The notes beneath the pieces were generated by a model. The model did not search any database and was not told the origin of the DNA. It was given only the letters and a program-made list of their open reading frames with translations. A stretch of 64,000 bases of DNA from UBA2638 sp046293135 (GTDB lineage Bacteria > Pseudomonadota > Alphaproteobacteria > Micavibrionales > Micavibrionaceae): positions 73,494 to 137,493 of the forward strand of contig JBKBPR010000005.1 in assembly GCA_046293135.1 (NCBI GenBank), given 5' to 3'. Every line of letters begins with the position of its first letter. The stretch's first letter is position 1. The position numbers and the translations under genes were made by a program. Positions 17,086 through 25,929 of the stretch are shown piece after piece.

Positions 17086-17997
17086 ATGGCGCCATCCCCT
17101 AGAGACGCGGATCCGGATTTTAAAAATGCCCTCAACGAAGCGGCGGACGCTGTAAACCGCACGATTGACCGCTTATTGCCCGTCGCGGATTTGCCCGAAG
17201 ACCGCCTTTATGAAGCGATGCGTCATGCGGTTCTGGCCGGCGGAAAGCGCTTGCGTCCGTTTCTGGCGATCCATGCCGCCAATCTGTTCAATGTCGACAC
17301 CAACCGCTCCCGCCGCGTTGCCGCCGCGATTGAGTTCATGCACTGCTATTCCCTTGTTCATGATGATTTGCCCGCGATGGATGATGCTGCCCTGCGGCGC
17401 GGCAAACCCACGGTTCACAAGCAATTTGATGAGGCCACCGCCATTCTTGCGGGGGATGCCTTGCAGGCTCTGGCCTTTGAAGTTCTGGCCGATTCCGAAA
17501 CCCACGAGGACCCGCGCGTCCGTTGTGAGCTGGTGCGCGCATTGGCGCAGGCTGCGGGCGGACACGGCATGGTCGGCGGGCAAATGCTCGACCTGATCGG
17601 CGAAACGCAGGAATTTGACCTCGGCACAATCTCCCGCCTCCAGCGCATGAAAACGGGCAAGCTGATGGCTTTTGCCTGTGAGTCGGGCGCTATCCTCGGC
17701 AAAGCGGGCGAGCCGCAGCGCCGCGCGCTCTGCAACTATGCTTATGACCTCGGCCTCGCCTTTCAGGTGACCGACGATATTCTCGATGTCGAGGCCGACC
17801 CGCAAGATACGGGCAAGGACACCCAAAAGGACGAGGATGCGGGCAAGGCCACATTCGTTTCGACAATGGGCAGACAGGGCGCAAAGGAACGCGCGGAAAT
17901 GCTGATCCAGCAATCAATCTCGCATTTGAAAATTTTTGAAAACCGCGCCGATATGCTTAAGGAACTTGCGCTTTACGTTTTGCAGCGCCGCGCGTAA
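17086..17997 (+). CDS. ispA: Farnesyl/geranyl diphosphate synthase (short-chain prenyltransferase)
   Basis: This 303-aa all-helical synthase has both Asp-rich Mg2+ sites: DDLPAMDD (first) and DDILD (second), plus GGKRLRPFLAIHA and the KTGKLMAFAC segment. It builds C15 diphosphate from IPP and DMAPP. Residues just before the first DD are FMHCYSLVHDDLPAMDD, the IspA pattern; the ispB-like paralogue at 50.2 kb has LLHDDVVDES instead. Operon xseB-ispA-hypothetical. Confidence 0.93.
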   Translation: MAPSPRDADPDFKNALNEAADAVNRTIDRLLPVADLPEDRLYEAMRHAVLAGGKRLRPFLAIHAANLFNVDTNRSRRVAAAIEFMHCYSLVHDDLPAMDDAALRRGKPTVHKQFDEATAILAGDALQALAFEVLADSETHEDPRVRCELVRALAQAAGGHGMVGGQMLDLIGETQEFDLGTISRLQRMKTGKLMAFACESGAILGKAGEPQRRALCNYAYDLGLAFQVTDDILDVEADPQDTGKDTQKDEDAGKATFVSTMGRQGAKERAEMLIQQSISHLKIFENRADMLKELALYVLQRRA

Positions 17998-18006
17998 AAT
18001 AGATTT

Positions 18007-18339
18007 ATGTTTGATCCTGAACTCCAGAAAATGCGCGGCTCGTTGATCGTAAACTCGCTCAACCAATTGGCGTTTTTGTATTCAGGGAAGCTTAGCTTCA
18101 CCCCCGTTTGGGCGAGTATCGATATCGAGCGCGGTGAAATTTTTATCGGCACAGATGAAGACGATCCAAGCGGTGAAGGCGTGGCCGTCAAGCTCGGCAA
18201 GATCGATAAAAACATTTATGAGCGCGTCTTACAGGAAAATAAAATCCTGCTCGGCCATTTCCGCGACGGCGATATTCGCAAGATCGATCAAGCGCTCTGG
18301 GTTCCGCTCACCGTTGCCCATCAACACTCTTCAGTATAG
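18007..18339 (+). CDS. Hypothetical protein, 110 aa, co-transcribed with ispA
   Basis: Starts 9 nt after the ispA stop. The sequence has a short beta-rich core (FTPVWASIDIERGEIFIGTDED), then KLGKIDKNIYERVLQENKILLGHFRDG. It is soluble, with no signal or membrane part. I recognise no domain. Gene spacing suggests it is expressed with ispA. Confidence 0.7.
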   Translation: MFDPELQKMRGSLIVNSLNQLAFLYSGKLSFTPVWASIDIERGEIFIGTDEDDPSGEGVAVKLGKIDKNIYERVLQENKILLGHFRDGDIRKIDQALWVPLTVAHQHSSV

Positions 18340-18492
18340 CGCCAGTCCCCCGCCTCTGCTCTAGAGCGCTTTTTTGGCCGAAACCCTTTGCCGCGCCGCA
18401 TAAGAGTGTGCTATACACAAAAACCCGTATAAAAAACGCCAAAAAGAGCGCTATATATAAGAAAAAACAACAGATACGAGCCATGAAAGACC

Positions 18493-19341
18493 ATGAGCCT
18501 ACAAAGACCCACAATTGTCATTTTTGATATGGACGGCACATCGGTGCGCCACCTTAACCCGCGCTTGCTGGGCATTCTGGAGTGGCTCGACGATCTATCC
18601 TACCGCATATCCAAGTTTTTCGGCTGGATTTTCATGCGCGGCGGCAAAGGGCCAATTCTCCCGCTTGATGAGATGGAAGACCGCCAGCAGAAAAAGCCGC
18701 GCTTGCTGGTTCACCGCGCCATTCACAAAATCCGCCGCAAACCCGTCGAACAAATCGTTGAGCCCTGTCCCGGCATATTCCGCTTTTTGAGATTAATGCA
18801 ATCCGAGGCTATCCCACTGGCCATCGTCAGCAACGGGCTGGGCAAGGGATACGGCCACGAAGTACTGGACACGTTCGGTTTTGATAAATTCTTTCAAACC
18901 GCTATTTTCCGCGAGGATATTCGCCACTCCAAACCCAATCCAGAGCCGCTGCTGCTCGCGCTCAAGGGGCTGGATGTCCCGCTCAGCGCGCAAGATGTGA
19001 TCTGGTATGTCGGTGACCGCCACAAGGATGTCAAAGCCGCCATTGCCGCCGCGGCGCATGTTACGTGCAAGATCCAGCCCATTGCTTATGGCGTGAATGC
19101 CGCCGCCGCCATCCTCGAAAAAGGGATCGGCACTGACCATATCATTATGAGCTATTACGATATGTATACGCGGTTTAATGCGCTGCCGCCCTCTGCCAAA
19201 CCGCCTGTTCCGAGGCAAAAAGCCCCTGCCAACAAAGAGAGTTCCGCCAACACGACGGCTGCTACTGCAGCGGAATATCCTGATAAAGCAGGAAATTCTG
19301 TGGATCGCGTGCCATTAAAGCGCCGCGCGCATACGGCTTAA
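18493..19341 (+). CDS. HAD-superfamily hydrolase, 282 aa
   Basis: HAD motif I DMDGT (Asp12 nucleophile, Asp14 acid) is followed by a helical cap (~30-85), motif II AIVSN, a Lys in HSKPNPEP (motif III) and motif IV WYVGDRHKDV. It most resembles phosphoglycolate-phosphatase-like members; the substrate is unknown. The C-terminal ~45 residues are low-complexity Pro/Ala/Lys. The last 80 bp overlap the 3' end of convergent sppA. Confidence 0.85.
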   Translation: MSLQRPTIVIFDMDGTSVRHLNPRLLGILEWLDDLSYRISKFFGWIFMRGGKGPILPLDEMEDRQQKKPRLLVHRAIHKIRRKPVEQIVEPCPGIFRFLRLMQSEAIPLAIVSNGLGKGYGHEVLDTFGFDKFFQTAIFREDIRHSKPNPEPLLLALKGLDVPLSAQDVIWYVGDRHKDVKAAIAAAAHVTCKIQPIAYGVNAAAAILEKGIGTDHIIMSYYDMYTRFNALPPSAKPPVPRQKAPANKESSANTTAATAAEYPDKAGNSVDRVPLKRRAHTA

Positions 19342-21208
19342 CCAGCTCCATCGCCATGCTTTGAAACCCACCCGTATCGAGCGGCAACCCGCGCTCCCCT
19401 TGCAAAATCTCAAGAAATTGCTCAAGCGGTGTTTTCGGCCTCGGGAAAATCTGCACGCTTAACTGATCGCGGCTTTCCAGCTCCAGCACCTTTGCGGCAT
19501 GGTCGAGCGCATTGAGCAATCCGCCGACCTCATCGGCCAGACCAACCTCAACCGCGCGTTTGCCCGTCCAGATACGCCCGCCGGCGATTTTCTCGACCTC
19601 CTCCACGCTCATCTTGCGGCCATGGGCAACGCGGCGCAGGAAATGATCATAAACATTATCAAGCATAGCGTTAACGCGCTCGCTGCCCGCACTGTCAAAC
19701 GGCGCATTTGATGACCAAAGATCGGCATTGCGCCCCCATCGCGGCCCTTCCCAATTCACGCCGATTTTATCCCACAGATCATTGAGGACAAACTTCCCGC
19801 CGACAACCCCGATCGAGCCTGTCACCGTGGTTTCGGAGACGAAAATATAATCGGCATGCGCGGCAATCCAATACCCGCCCGAAGCGGCCGTTGAGCCCAT
19901 CGATACGATCACGGTCTTGCCCTGTTTTTGAGCGCGGTCGAGCGCCCGTAATATGGCTTCAGAGGCAGCAGGCGAGCCGCCAGGGCTATCAACGCGCAGC
20001 ACAATCACCCGCACCGACTCATCAGCGGCGGCATCAAGAATAGCAGGTGCAATCCGATCAGACGCGGCAATCCCGCCATCGAGAAAAACCGCGTTATATT
20101 GCGCGTTGACATCGCTGGTCATGATCGCGCCAACCGCATAAATCAGCGCAACTCCATTGGCGGGGGCTGGTTTTTTCTTTTTGGGTGATGGTTTGGATGG
20201 ATCGGATGAAACGGAAGAAGCGGAGCTTCTCGCCACAGCGACATAATCCTCCAGCGAGACAAAGGCCAGCGTTTCATCCTTCGGATCACCCGTGATGTCC
20301 TCCTTAATGGTTTCGATCATCACATCAGCATAATCCATATGGTCGATCAGCGCAGCGTTCAGCGCCTCATCAGCGGTCAAAAGCCCCTTATCCACCAAGC
20401 GCTCGAAATCCTGCGCGCTCATATTTCTGTCCGCGGCAATCTCGCCCACAAGATGCGATTTGTAATCGGCAATCAACTGCGTCAGCATCGCCCTGTTCTC
20501 GGCGCTCATGGTCTTGTCGGTCAGGCTCTCATAAGCGGTTTTATGCTCGTTACGCTTGAAGAATTGCGGCGTCACGCCAAGCTTATCCAGCGCTTCACGG
20601 AAATGCGGAACATCGGCGCTCATCCCTGTAATCGTGATAATCCCCAAAGGCTGCATCCAGATTTTATCAAACGCGGCGGCCAGATAATATCGCCCCAACC
20701 CGCCGCCAGCCTCACCGAATGAGGTCGAATAGATATGTGCGGGCTTGCCTGTTTCGCGGAAACGCTTGAGCGTTGCGCGCAGCTCTTCGGTTTGGGTGAC
20801 GTTAAAGCTGCCCTCCCGCATCCGCGCGGCAATCCCCATCACACGCGGATCACGCGCCGCCATTTCAATCGCCGCCAGATAATGCCGCAGCGTCAGCTCC
20901 TCGGTCACGAACGGATTGGTCAGCGTCGCTTGCAGCGGTATCTCGCGGAAGCCGTTTTTCAAATCCAGCACCAGCACCATCTGATCGGGCAATTCAACCT
21001 GTTTCTCCTGCAGCGCCGCGCCAAGGATCATCATGCTAATAAAGGAGGAGAACAGCACCAAGAAGCCCAGAACCATCGCACCGCGCTTCATCGCTTGCCA
21101 GACAACGGGAAGGACTTTCCATTTAATCTTCGGCTTTTCGACGTTTTTCGGGACGGGTGAAGCAAAGAGCGGGCGCGGCTTAAGCGGTCTTTTGTTACGG
21201 CGAAGCAT
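19262..21208 (-). CDS. sppA: Signal peptide peptidase SppA, 67K type
   Basis: This 648-aa inner-membrane serine protease digests released signal peptides. One membrane helix lies at ~40-65. There are two ClpP-fold repeats: the N-terminal one carries the general-base Lys in YYLAAAFDKIW, and the C-terminal one has the nucleophile in SMGSTAASGGYWIAAHADYIF. LRVDSPGGSPAASE is also typical. A Ser/Pro/Lys linker (~325-350) separates the repeats. aroC lies 63 nt upstream on the same strand. Confidence 0.93.
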   Translation of the reverse strand: MLRRNKRPLKPRPLFASPVPKNVEKPKIKWKVLPVVWQAMKRGAMVLGFLVLFSSFISMMILGAALQEKQVELPDQMVLVLDLKNGFREIPLQATLTNPFVTEELTLRHYLAAIEMAARDPRVMGIAARMREGSFNVTQTEELRATLKRFRETGKPAHIYSTSFGEAGGGLGRYYLAAAFDKIWMQPLGIITITGMSADVPHFREALDKLGVTPQFFKRNEHKTAYESLTDKTMSAENRAMLTQLIADYKSHLVGEIAADRNMSAQDFERLVDKGLLTADEALNAALIDHMDYADVMIETIKEDITGDPKDETLAFVSLEDYVAVARSSASSVSSDPSKPSPKKKKPAPANGVALIYAVGAIMTSDVNAQYNAVFLDGGIAASDRIAPAILDAAADESVRVIVLRVDSPGGSPAASEAILRALDRAQKQGKTVIVSMGSTAASGGYWIAAHADYIFVSETTVTGSIGVVGGKFVLNDLWDKIGVNWEGPRWGRNADLWSSNAPFDSAGSERVNAMLDNVYDHFLRRVAHGRKMSVEEVEKIAGGRIWTGKRAVEVGLADEVGGLLNALDHAAKVLELESRDQLSVQIFPRPKTPLEQFLEILQGERGLPLDTGGFQSMAMELVKPYARGALMARDPQNFLLYQDIPLQ

Positions 21209-21271
21209 GAGAACGATCCCTCGATTTGTTCAGCGTTATTGTCAACTTTGTTGTCATTGTCACAAATGATC

Positions 21272-22357
21272 TTACAGGCATTGCGCCTTGTGCCGCAACC
21301 AATGATCGGCGAGCACACAGGCCATCATCGCCTCAACCACCGGCGTACCACGCAGCCCGACACAAGGATCATGGCGGCCTTTGGTGATAATATCGGTTTC
21401 ATTGCCCTGCGCATCAATCGTGGCGCGCGGCGTTAAAATCGAGCTGGTCGGCTTAAAGGCCACGCGGGCAATAATATCCTGCCCCGTTGAAATCCCGCCC
21501 AGAATGCCGCCCGCATTGTTCGACAAAAATACGGGATTGCCCGCCTCATCCATCCGAATTTCATCGGCGTTTTCTTCCCCGCCCAAAGCCACGGCCTCAA
21601 ATCCGTTGCCGATTTCCACCGCCTTGACCGCGTTAATGCTCATCATCGCCTTGGCGATATCGGCATCAAGCTTGTCATAGACGGGCGCGCCCAGCCCAAT
21701 CGGGATACCGCTGGCATGAACCTCAACCAACGCCCCCGCGCTCGACCCCGCCTTGCGCACCTTATCAAGGTAAGATTCCATCTCCGCCACCGACTGCGCA
21801 TCGGGAAGCCATAGCGGGTTTTGCTCGACCTGCGCCCAATCCCAATTGGCGCGATTGATCTTTTGCGTACCGACCTGCACCACCGCCGCGCGGATATGAA
21901 TTTGCGCGCCTATCTGCGCCTCCAGCACCCGCCGTGCAACAGCGCCCGCGGCAACACGGCAAGCGGTTTCCCGCGCCGAGCAGCGCCCGCCGCCGCGATA
22001 ATCGCGAATACCGTATTTGTGGTGATAGGTATAATCGGCATGGCCGGGGCGGAATTTATCCTTTATGTCGCCGTAATCCTTCGAGCGCTGATCGGTATTG
22101 CGGATCAGCAGCGCAATCGGCGTTCCGGTTGTCAAACCCTCGAATACGCCGGAGAGAATTTCCACCGCATCATCCTCGCGGCGCTGTGTGGTGTGACGGC
22201 TCTGCCCCGGCTTGCGGCGATCCAAAAAGCCTTGAATATAGGCTTCATCAAGCGGAATACGCGGCGGCACGCCATCAACCACGCAACCAATCGCAGGGCC
22301 GTGACTCTCGCCAAAGCTGGTATATTGAAACAATGTGCCGAAACGGTTACCTGACAT
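21272..22357 (-). CDS. aroC: Chorismate synthase
   Basis: This 361-aa FMN-dependent enzyme makes chorismate from EPSP at the end of the shikimate pathway. Family signatures are visible: FGESHGPAIGCVVDGVPP at the N-terminus, RPGHADYTYHHKYGIRDYRGGGRCSARET (~105-133), and ATIDAQGNET / GRHDPCVGLR near the C-terminus. Full length. Only 22 nt separate its start codon from the GxxExxY element, which splits it from thioesterase-fabI. Confidence 0.97.
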   Translation of the reverse strand: MSGNRFGTLFQYTSFGESHGPAIGCVVDGVPPRIPLDEAYIQGFLDRRKPGQSRHTTQRREDDAVEILSGVFEGLTTGTPIALLIRNTDQRSKDYGDIKDKFRPGHADYTYHHKYGIRDYRGGGRCSARETACRVAAGAVARRVLEAQIGAQIHIRAAVVQVGTQKINRANWDWAQVEQNPLWLPDAQSVAEMESYLDKVRKAGSSAGALVEVHASGIPIGLGAPVYDKLDADIAKAMMSINAVKAVEIGNGFEAVALGGEENADEIRMDEAGNPVFLSNNAGGILGGISTGQDIIARVAFKPTSSILTPRATIDAQGNETDIITKGRHDPCVGLRGTPVVEAMMACVLADHWLRHKAQCL

Positions 22358-22365
22358 AATTTTAC

Positions 22366-22406
22366 CTACAAAGCGTTATACCACAGAGATGAAAGAGGAA
22401 AAAGAG
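22366..22406. repeat. Left copy of a 41-bp perfect direct repeat
   Basis: Bases 22366-22406 are identical to 22879-22919. The repeat begins CTACAAAGCG and includes the ACCACAGAG element end. It lies between aroC and the GxxExxY gene. Confidence 0.9.
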
Positions 22407-22838
22407 TTCACAGAGTTTATGCTTTAAATCGCTTAATTCCATCTTTAATAAGCGGAACATTGAAATTAATCAGTAGACCTATTTGAATTTTTGCAAGCTT
22501 TAAGTAAGTAATAATCTGTGATTGATGAATGGGAAGAAGTTTATCAGCGCTTTTCAACTCTAAAATCACCATATCTTCAACCAGAATATCGATTTTAAAA
22601 GCATCCCTGATTACAAGCTCTTCATATTTCACTGAAACGGGGTGTTGGCGTTTATACCGAATGGATTTTTTATCCAATTCATAAACCAAACAATCTTCAT
22701 AAACTTTTTCATATAAACCTGAGCCCATGGTTTTGTGAATTTTATAACAACAGTCAACTATTTCACCCGTCAGATCATTAATCTTTATTGCCATGAATTA
22801 AACTCTGTGAACTCTTAAAACTCTTTAAACTCTGTGGT
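22380..22838. mobile_element. Gene-carrying palindromic element with GxxExxY nuclease gene
   Basis: The 459-bp unit starts ACCACAGAG (22380-22388) and ends CTCTGTGGT-type (to 22838), with inner ACAGAGTT / AACTCTGT inverted segments on either side of one CDS. Both ends match two gene-less 90-93-bp copies at 36354-36443 and 37107-37199. It interrupts the fabI-thioesterase-aroC gene set. Mobility is inferred from the repeated ends; no transposase is seen. Confidence 0.6.
22417..22794 (-). CDS. GxxExxY-family protein (PD-(D/E)XK nuclease-like), 125 aa
   Basis: The motif GLYEKVY (Gly26, Glu29, Tyr32) defines the GxxExxY family, and the core has the PD-(D/E)XK arrangement Asp69 in FKIDILV and Glu79-x-Lys81 in VILELKS, followed by HQSQIITYLKL. 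The active site looks complete and the frame is intact. The family has no established function. Its ribosome-binding leader and its 3' end are formed by the flanking inverted repeats. The neighbours are housekeeping genes, so it looks like an insertion. Confidence 0.88.
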   Translation of the reverse strand: MAIKINDLTGEIVDCCYKIHKTMGSGLYEKVYEDCLVYELDKKSIRYKRQHPVSVKYEELVIRDAFKIDILVEDMVILELKSADKLLPIHQSQIITYLKLAKIQIGLLINFNVPLIKDGIKRFKA

Positions 22839-22878
22839 TCAGAAAATCATCCCTACCCGACCATTTTTTTAGCGTAAT

Positions 22879-22919
22879 CTACAAAGCGTTATACCACAGA
22901 GATGAAAGAGGAAAAAGAG
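22879..22919. repeat. Right copy of the 41-bp perfect direct repeat
   Basis: Identical to 22366-22406. It abuts the stop codon of the thioesterase gene (22922). A second CCCTACCC-ACCA stretch at 22851-22862 resembles the thioesterase 3' end at 22920-22931, as if the gene end had been duplicated at insertion. Confidence 0.9.
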
Positions 22920-22921
22920 CC

Positions 22922-23398
22922 CTACCCCACCACAACTTTTTCTTTTTGTGCCGAGAGCGTGCCTTGATCGATAATCGCGACGGTCAGGCGGGAGATCGCA
23001 ACGCGCTTGCCTGTGGCCTCTTCGGTGATATCGGTTTGCCAGATTTGTGTGCGGCGACCGATATGCAGCGGCACGCAATGTCCGACCACAAAGCCTGAGG
23101 TTACCGCGCGGATGTGATTGGCATTGATTTCCAAACCGACAGCGCGGTATTGATCGGGGTCAATCGTCATCCATGCCGCGACGCTGCCAAGACTTTCCGA
23201 GAGAACACAACTCGCCCCGCCGTGCAAAATGCCGAAAGGTTGGGTTGTGCGGTGATCAACGGGAATGCGGCCCTTCAGGAAATCCGCGCCGACTTCAAGA
23301 AATTCAAAGCCGATATGTTCGCCCATATTCTTACCGCGAAAAGCCTGAAGCGTTTCGAGTGTGTAATCTTTAAACCAAATGGGGTTTGTTGCGCTCAC
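22922..23398 (-). CDS. Hotdog-fold thioesterase (PaaI/4HBT type)
   Basis: This 158-aa single-domain protein has the hotdog signature QPFGILHGGASCVLSESLGSVAAW, with the catalytic-type Glu in the following helix, and a strand EINANHIRAVTSGFVVGH. It likely hydrolyses an acyl-CoA or aryl-CoA thioester. The start lies 10 nt after fabI ends, so it is in one operon with fabI. Its 3' end is overlapped by the repeat next to the GxxExxY element. Confidence 0.88.
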   Translation of the reverse strand: MSATNPIWFKDYTLETLQAFRGKNMGEHIGFEFLEVGADFLKGRIPVDHRTTQPFGILHGGASCVLSESLGSVAAWMTIDPDQYRAVGLEINANHIRAVTSGFVVGHCVPLHIGRRTQIWQTDITEEATGKRVAISRLTVAIIDQGTLSAQKEKVVVG

Positions 23399-23408
23399 GA
23401 GAAATTAC

Positions 23409-24269
23409 TTACGCCGCTTCGGTCTGGCCGCCATCTTTCGGGGCGATACCGCGCAATAGCTCAGCCGTTTCCGCCGCGCTATCAACCGCGACCATGCCGA
23501 CCGTATGATAGCCCGCATCAACGTGCAAAACTTCACCCGTTACGCCGGAGCCGAGATCGGAGAGCAGGAACAAGCCCGAACGTCCGACATCTTCGATTGT
23601 GACATTGCGCTTAAGAGGCGCGTTCAGCTCGTTCCATTTTAGGATATAGCGGAAATCGCCGATACCGCTGGCCGCCAGTGTTTTGATCGGCCCTGCAGAG
23701 ATTGCATTGACGCGGATATTATCCTTGCCCAAATCCGCCGCCAAATAGCGCACGGAGGCCTCCAACGCGGCTTTGGCAACGCCCATCACATTGTAATGCG
23801 GCATCACGCGTTCCGCCCCATAATAGGTCAGCGTCAGCAAGCTTCCGCCCTCTTTCATCAACGGCACGGCGCGCTGCGCAACAGCAGTGAAAGAATAAAC
23901 GGAAATATCCATGGTTTTGAGGAAGTTCTCACGGCTGGTATTCAAATACAGGCCGTCCAGCTCATTTTTATCGGAAAACGCAATGGCATGAATGACAAAA
24001 TCAAGCTGCCCCCAGCTGTTTTCAATGTTGCGGAATGTATGGTCGATGCTTTTTTCATCGGTCACATCGCAAGGCAGGACAATCTTTGAGCCAATTTGCT
24101 CGGCCAATGGACGCACGCGCTTTTCCAGCGCCTCGCCTTGATAGGTAAAAGCAAGCTCCGCGCCGCTATCGGCCGCCATTTTCGCCAAGCCCCAAGCGAT
24201 GGAGCGGTCATTGGCAACGCCCATCACTAATCCGCGCTTGCCCTTCAGAAAGTTATTCGTATGTTCCAT
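23409..24269 (-). CDS. fabI: Enoyl-[acyl-carrier-protein] reductase (NADH), FabI
   Basis: This 286-aa short-chain dehydrogenase-type enzyme makes the last reduction in each fatty-acid elongation round. The cofactor site is GVANDRSIAWG, and the catalytic Tyr-x6-Lys is in YYGAERVMPHYNVMGVAKAAL. GPIKTLAASGI and HVDAGYHTVGM are typical FabI. I chose ATG 24269 (MEHTNNF); the frame runs seven codons further up. First gene of fabI-thioesterase-(element)-aroC. Classic triclosan-target type. Confidence 0.96.
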   Translation of the reverse strand: MEHTNNFLKGKRGLVMGVANDRSIAWGLAKMAADSGAELAFTYQGEALEKRVRPLAEQIGSKIVLPCDVTDEKSIDHTFRNIENSWGQLDFVIHAIAFSDKNELDGLYLNTSRENFLKTMDISVYSFTAVAQRAVPLMKEGGSLLTLTYYGAERVMPHYNVMGVAKAALEASVRYLAADLGKDNIRVNAISAGPIKTLAASGIGDFRYILKWNELNAPLKRNVTIEDVGRSGLFLLSDLGSGVTGEVLHVDAGYHTVGMVAVDSAAETAELLRGIAPKDGGQTEAA

Positions 24270-24428
24270 AATCTTAATACTCAAATGCAAATTTCATCGT
24301 TAAACTGGTTTTATCCTACACATTTCAGCCCGTCCGTCCAGCCCATAAGTCGCTCTATGCGCAAGAAACATGCATATTGATAAAATTAACGTGATAGAGA
24401 GAATTTTTCATGTAAAATCAAAGATGTT

Positions 24429-25853
24429 ATGAAGACTTACATTTCTGAATTGATCCATAATTGTAATACCGTCCGCCGTCAAGTCGAGGATGAATTCAGC
24501 AATTTCACGGCACAATTCATCATCCATAACGATGGCCAACGCGCTCAAACACTCGTTGAAAAACGCAACAGCATTATCTCCAAACCCTATGGCCGCAAAA
24601 TATACGACATCCTATCTGCCTCCGATGTGTCCCACCAGAACCACACAGAGTTTGCAGGACTCATTATCAATGACACTCCATTTTATAATATCTTCGGCGG
24701 CAGACACTTCACGGCAATCTACTTCATCAATGCCGACACGTTTTCAGAAAGCACAAATTCCAGACATTTTGCTTACCACATGGCATGGCATGCTCTTTCA
24801 CTATATTTCGTGCACACAAATAAGAACAAAAGCGCCTCTGAGTTAACAGGAAAAATGGTTTACCCCGATCCTTCGCCTTTAAGTATTAGCAAAAACAACC
24901 TTATGGCTGATATTTTTGGATCTATCATGATGGAAGCGACCGGCCACAAAGGGTTCATCGAGGCTCTTGCCAAAAAAAGAAGCCAAGAGTCGCTTGTGCC
25001 TATTCTCGGCCATGTGGCTGCGCATTACCCGTATCCGATCGCACACGAAGCTTGCAAGCTTGTTTATGACGATATGGCCGGCACCATTTCAACGAATACA
25101 AAGCTTATTCAATTTGGCATGGATATTACGGATGAAGTTGGCCTTACGTTCGACCACGATGAATCTATTAAGCAATGGTGGCTTTTTTGTAAGCCTGCTC
25201 AAGAAATGGCCTGGCTGAACCATAAACCTGAAGTTATTCTCACAAACTCTATTTACAATAGCGGCGAAACCTTTGTCCATGCGTTTGCCTATCAAATTTC
25301 CGACCTTTTAAATATTGAGCCTGACAAATCCTGCTTCGGCGATCACGCTATATTTAATGCTTTTTCCTCCACATCGCAAAGCAGACAAAGCCATGAGCTT
25401 AATTGTGAAGAAGTTTTAGGACGCCTGCTTAATTTTTATACGCTCAAAAATAACAACGATATATTTCACAAAGAAATATTGCGCCAAAACACAGCACTAA
25501 AAGAAGGGCATGTATCGGGCTGGTGCGCCCTTTCTCTCGAGAACACGATGAAAATTCTTGATGAATTAATATTAACCAATCCAAAACGCGCAATTCTAGC
25601 CGCGCGAGAAACATTTTATGAAACACAGGGGCTAATTCCATGGCCTGTACTACGCAAACTAACCTCAGCTATCTTAGAGAAAAAATGCCTAGGGGAAGAA
25701 ATAACCTATGCCGAAATGTTGAAAACTGTTGAGCAAAGAGCAGATACAGAGGTTCTTAGAGCTTATTTGTTGAAATTAGATAACTCGGACAATCTTAATG
25801 TACCAATATCGATTGAACCACGCGCACAAAAGCGTGACGAAGTATATGCATAA
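24429..25853 (+). CDS. Unrecognised 474-aa protein, AT-rich
   Basis: A long intact frame whose codon use is more AT-rich than fabI or pdxH beside it. There is no signal peptide or membrane helix. A His-rich stretch FAYHMAWHALSLYFVH (~125-140) and VAAHYPYPIAHEACKL could bind metal. The middle part contains WWLFCKPAQEMAWL. I recognise no family and cannot assign a role. It ends before a bidirectional terminator and is probably an acquired gene between fabI and the pdxH locus. Confidence 0.75.
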   Translation: MKTYISELIHNCNTVRRQVEDEFSNFTAQFIIHNDGQRAQTLVEKRNSIISKPYGRKIYDILSASDVSHQNHTEFAGLIINDTPFYNIFGGRHFTAIYFINADTFSESTNSRHFAYHMAWHALSLYFVHTNKNKSASELTGKMVYPDPSPLSISKNNLMADIFGSIMMEATGHKGFIEALAKKRSQESLVPILGHVAAHYPYPIAHEACKLVYDDMAGTISTNTKLIQFGMDITDEVGLTFDHDESIKQWWLFCKPAQEMAWLNHKPEVILTNSIYNSGETFVHAFAYQISDLLNIEPDKSCFGDHAIFNAFSSTSQSRQSHELNCEEVLGRLLNFYTLKNNNDIFHKEILRQNTALKEGHVSGWCALSLENTMKILDELILTNPKRAILAARETFYETQGLIPWPVLRKLTSAILEKKCLGEEITYAEMLKTVEQRADTEVLRAYLLKLDNSDNLNVPISIEPRAQKRDEVYA

Positions 25854-25870
25854 CAACTTTTGATCAGAAT

Positions 25871-25900
25871 AAAAAAGCCGAACAAAAAATGCTCGGCTCT
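25871..25900. terminator. Bidirectional Rho-independent terminator
   Basis: Stem AGCCGA (25876-25881) and TCGGCT (25893-25898). Read minus, six T follow (25876-25871); read plus, CTTTC follows. It separates the convergent 474-aa gene and the lipoprotein gene. Confidence 0.75.
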
Positions 25901-25929
25901 TTCACAAATCTAAAATCAAATCCTGAATA

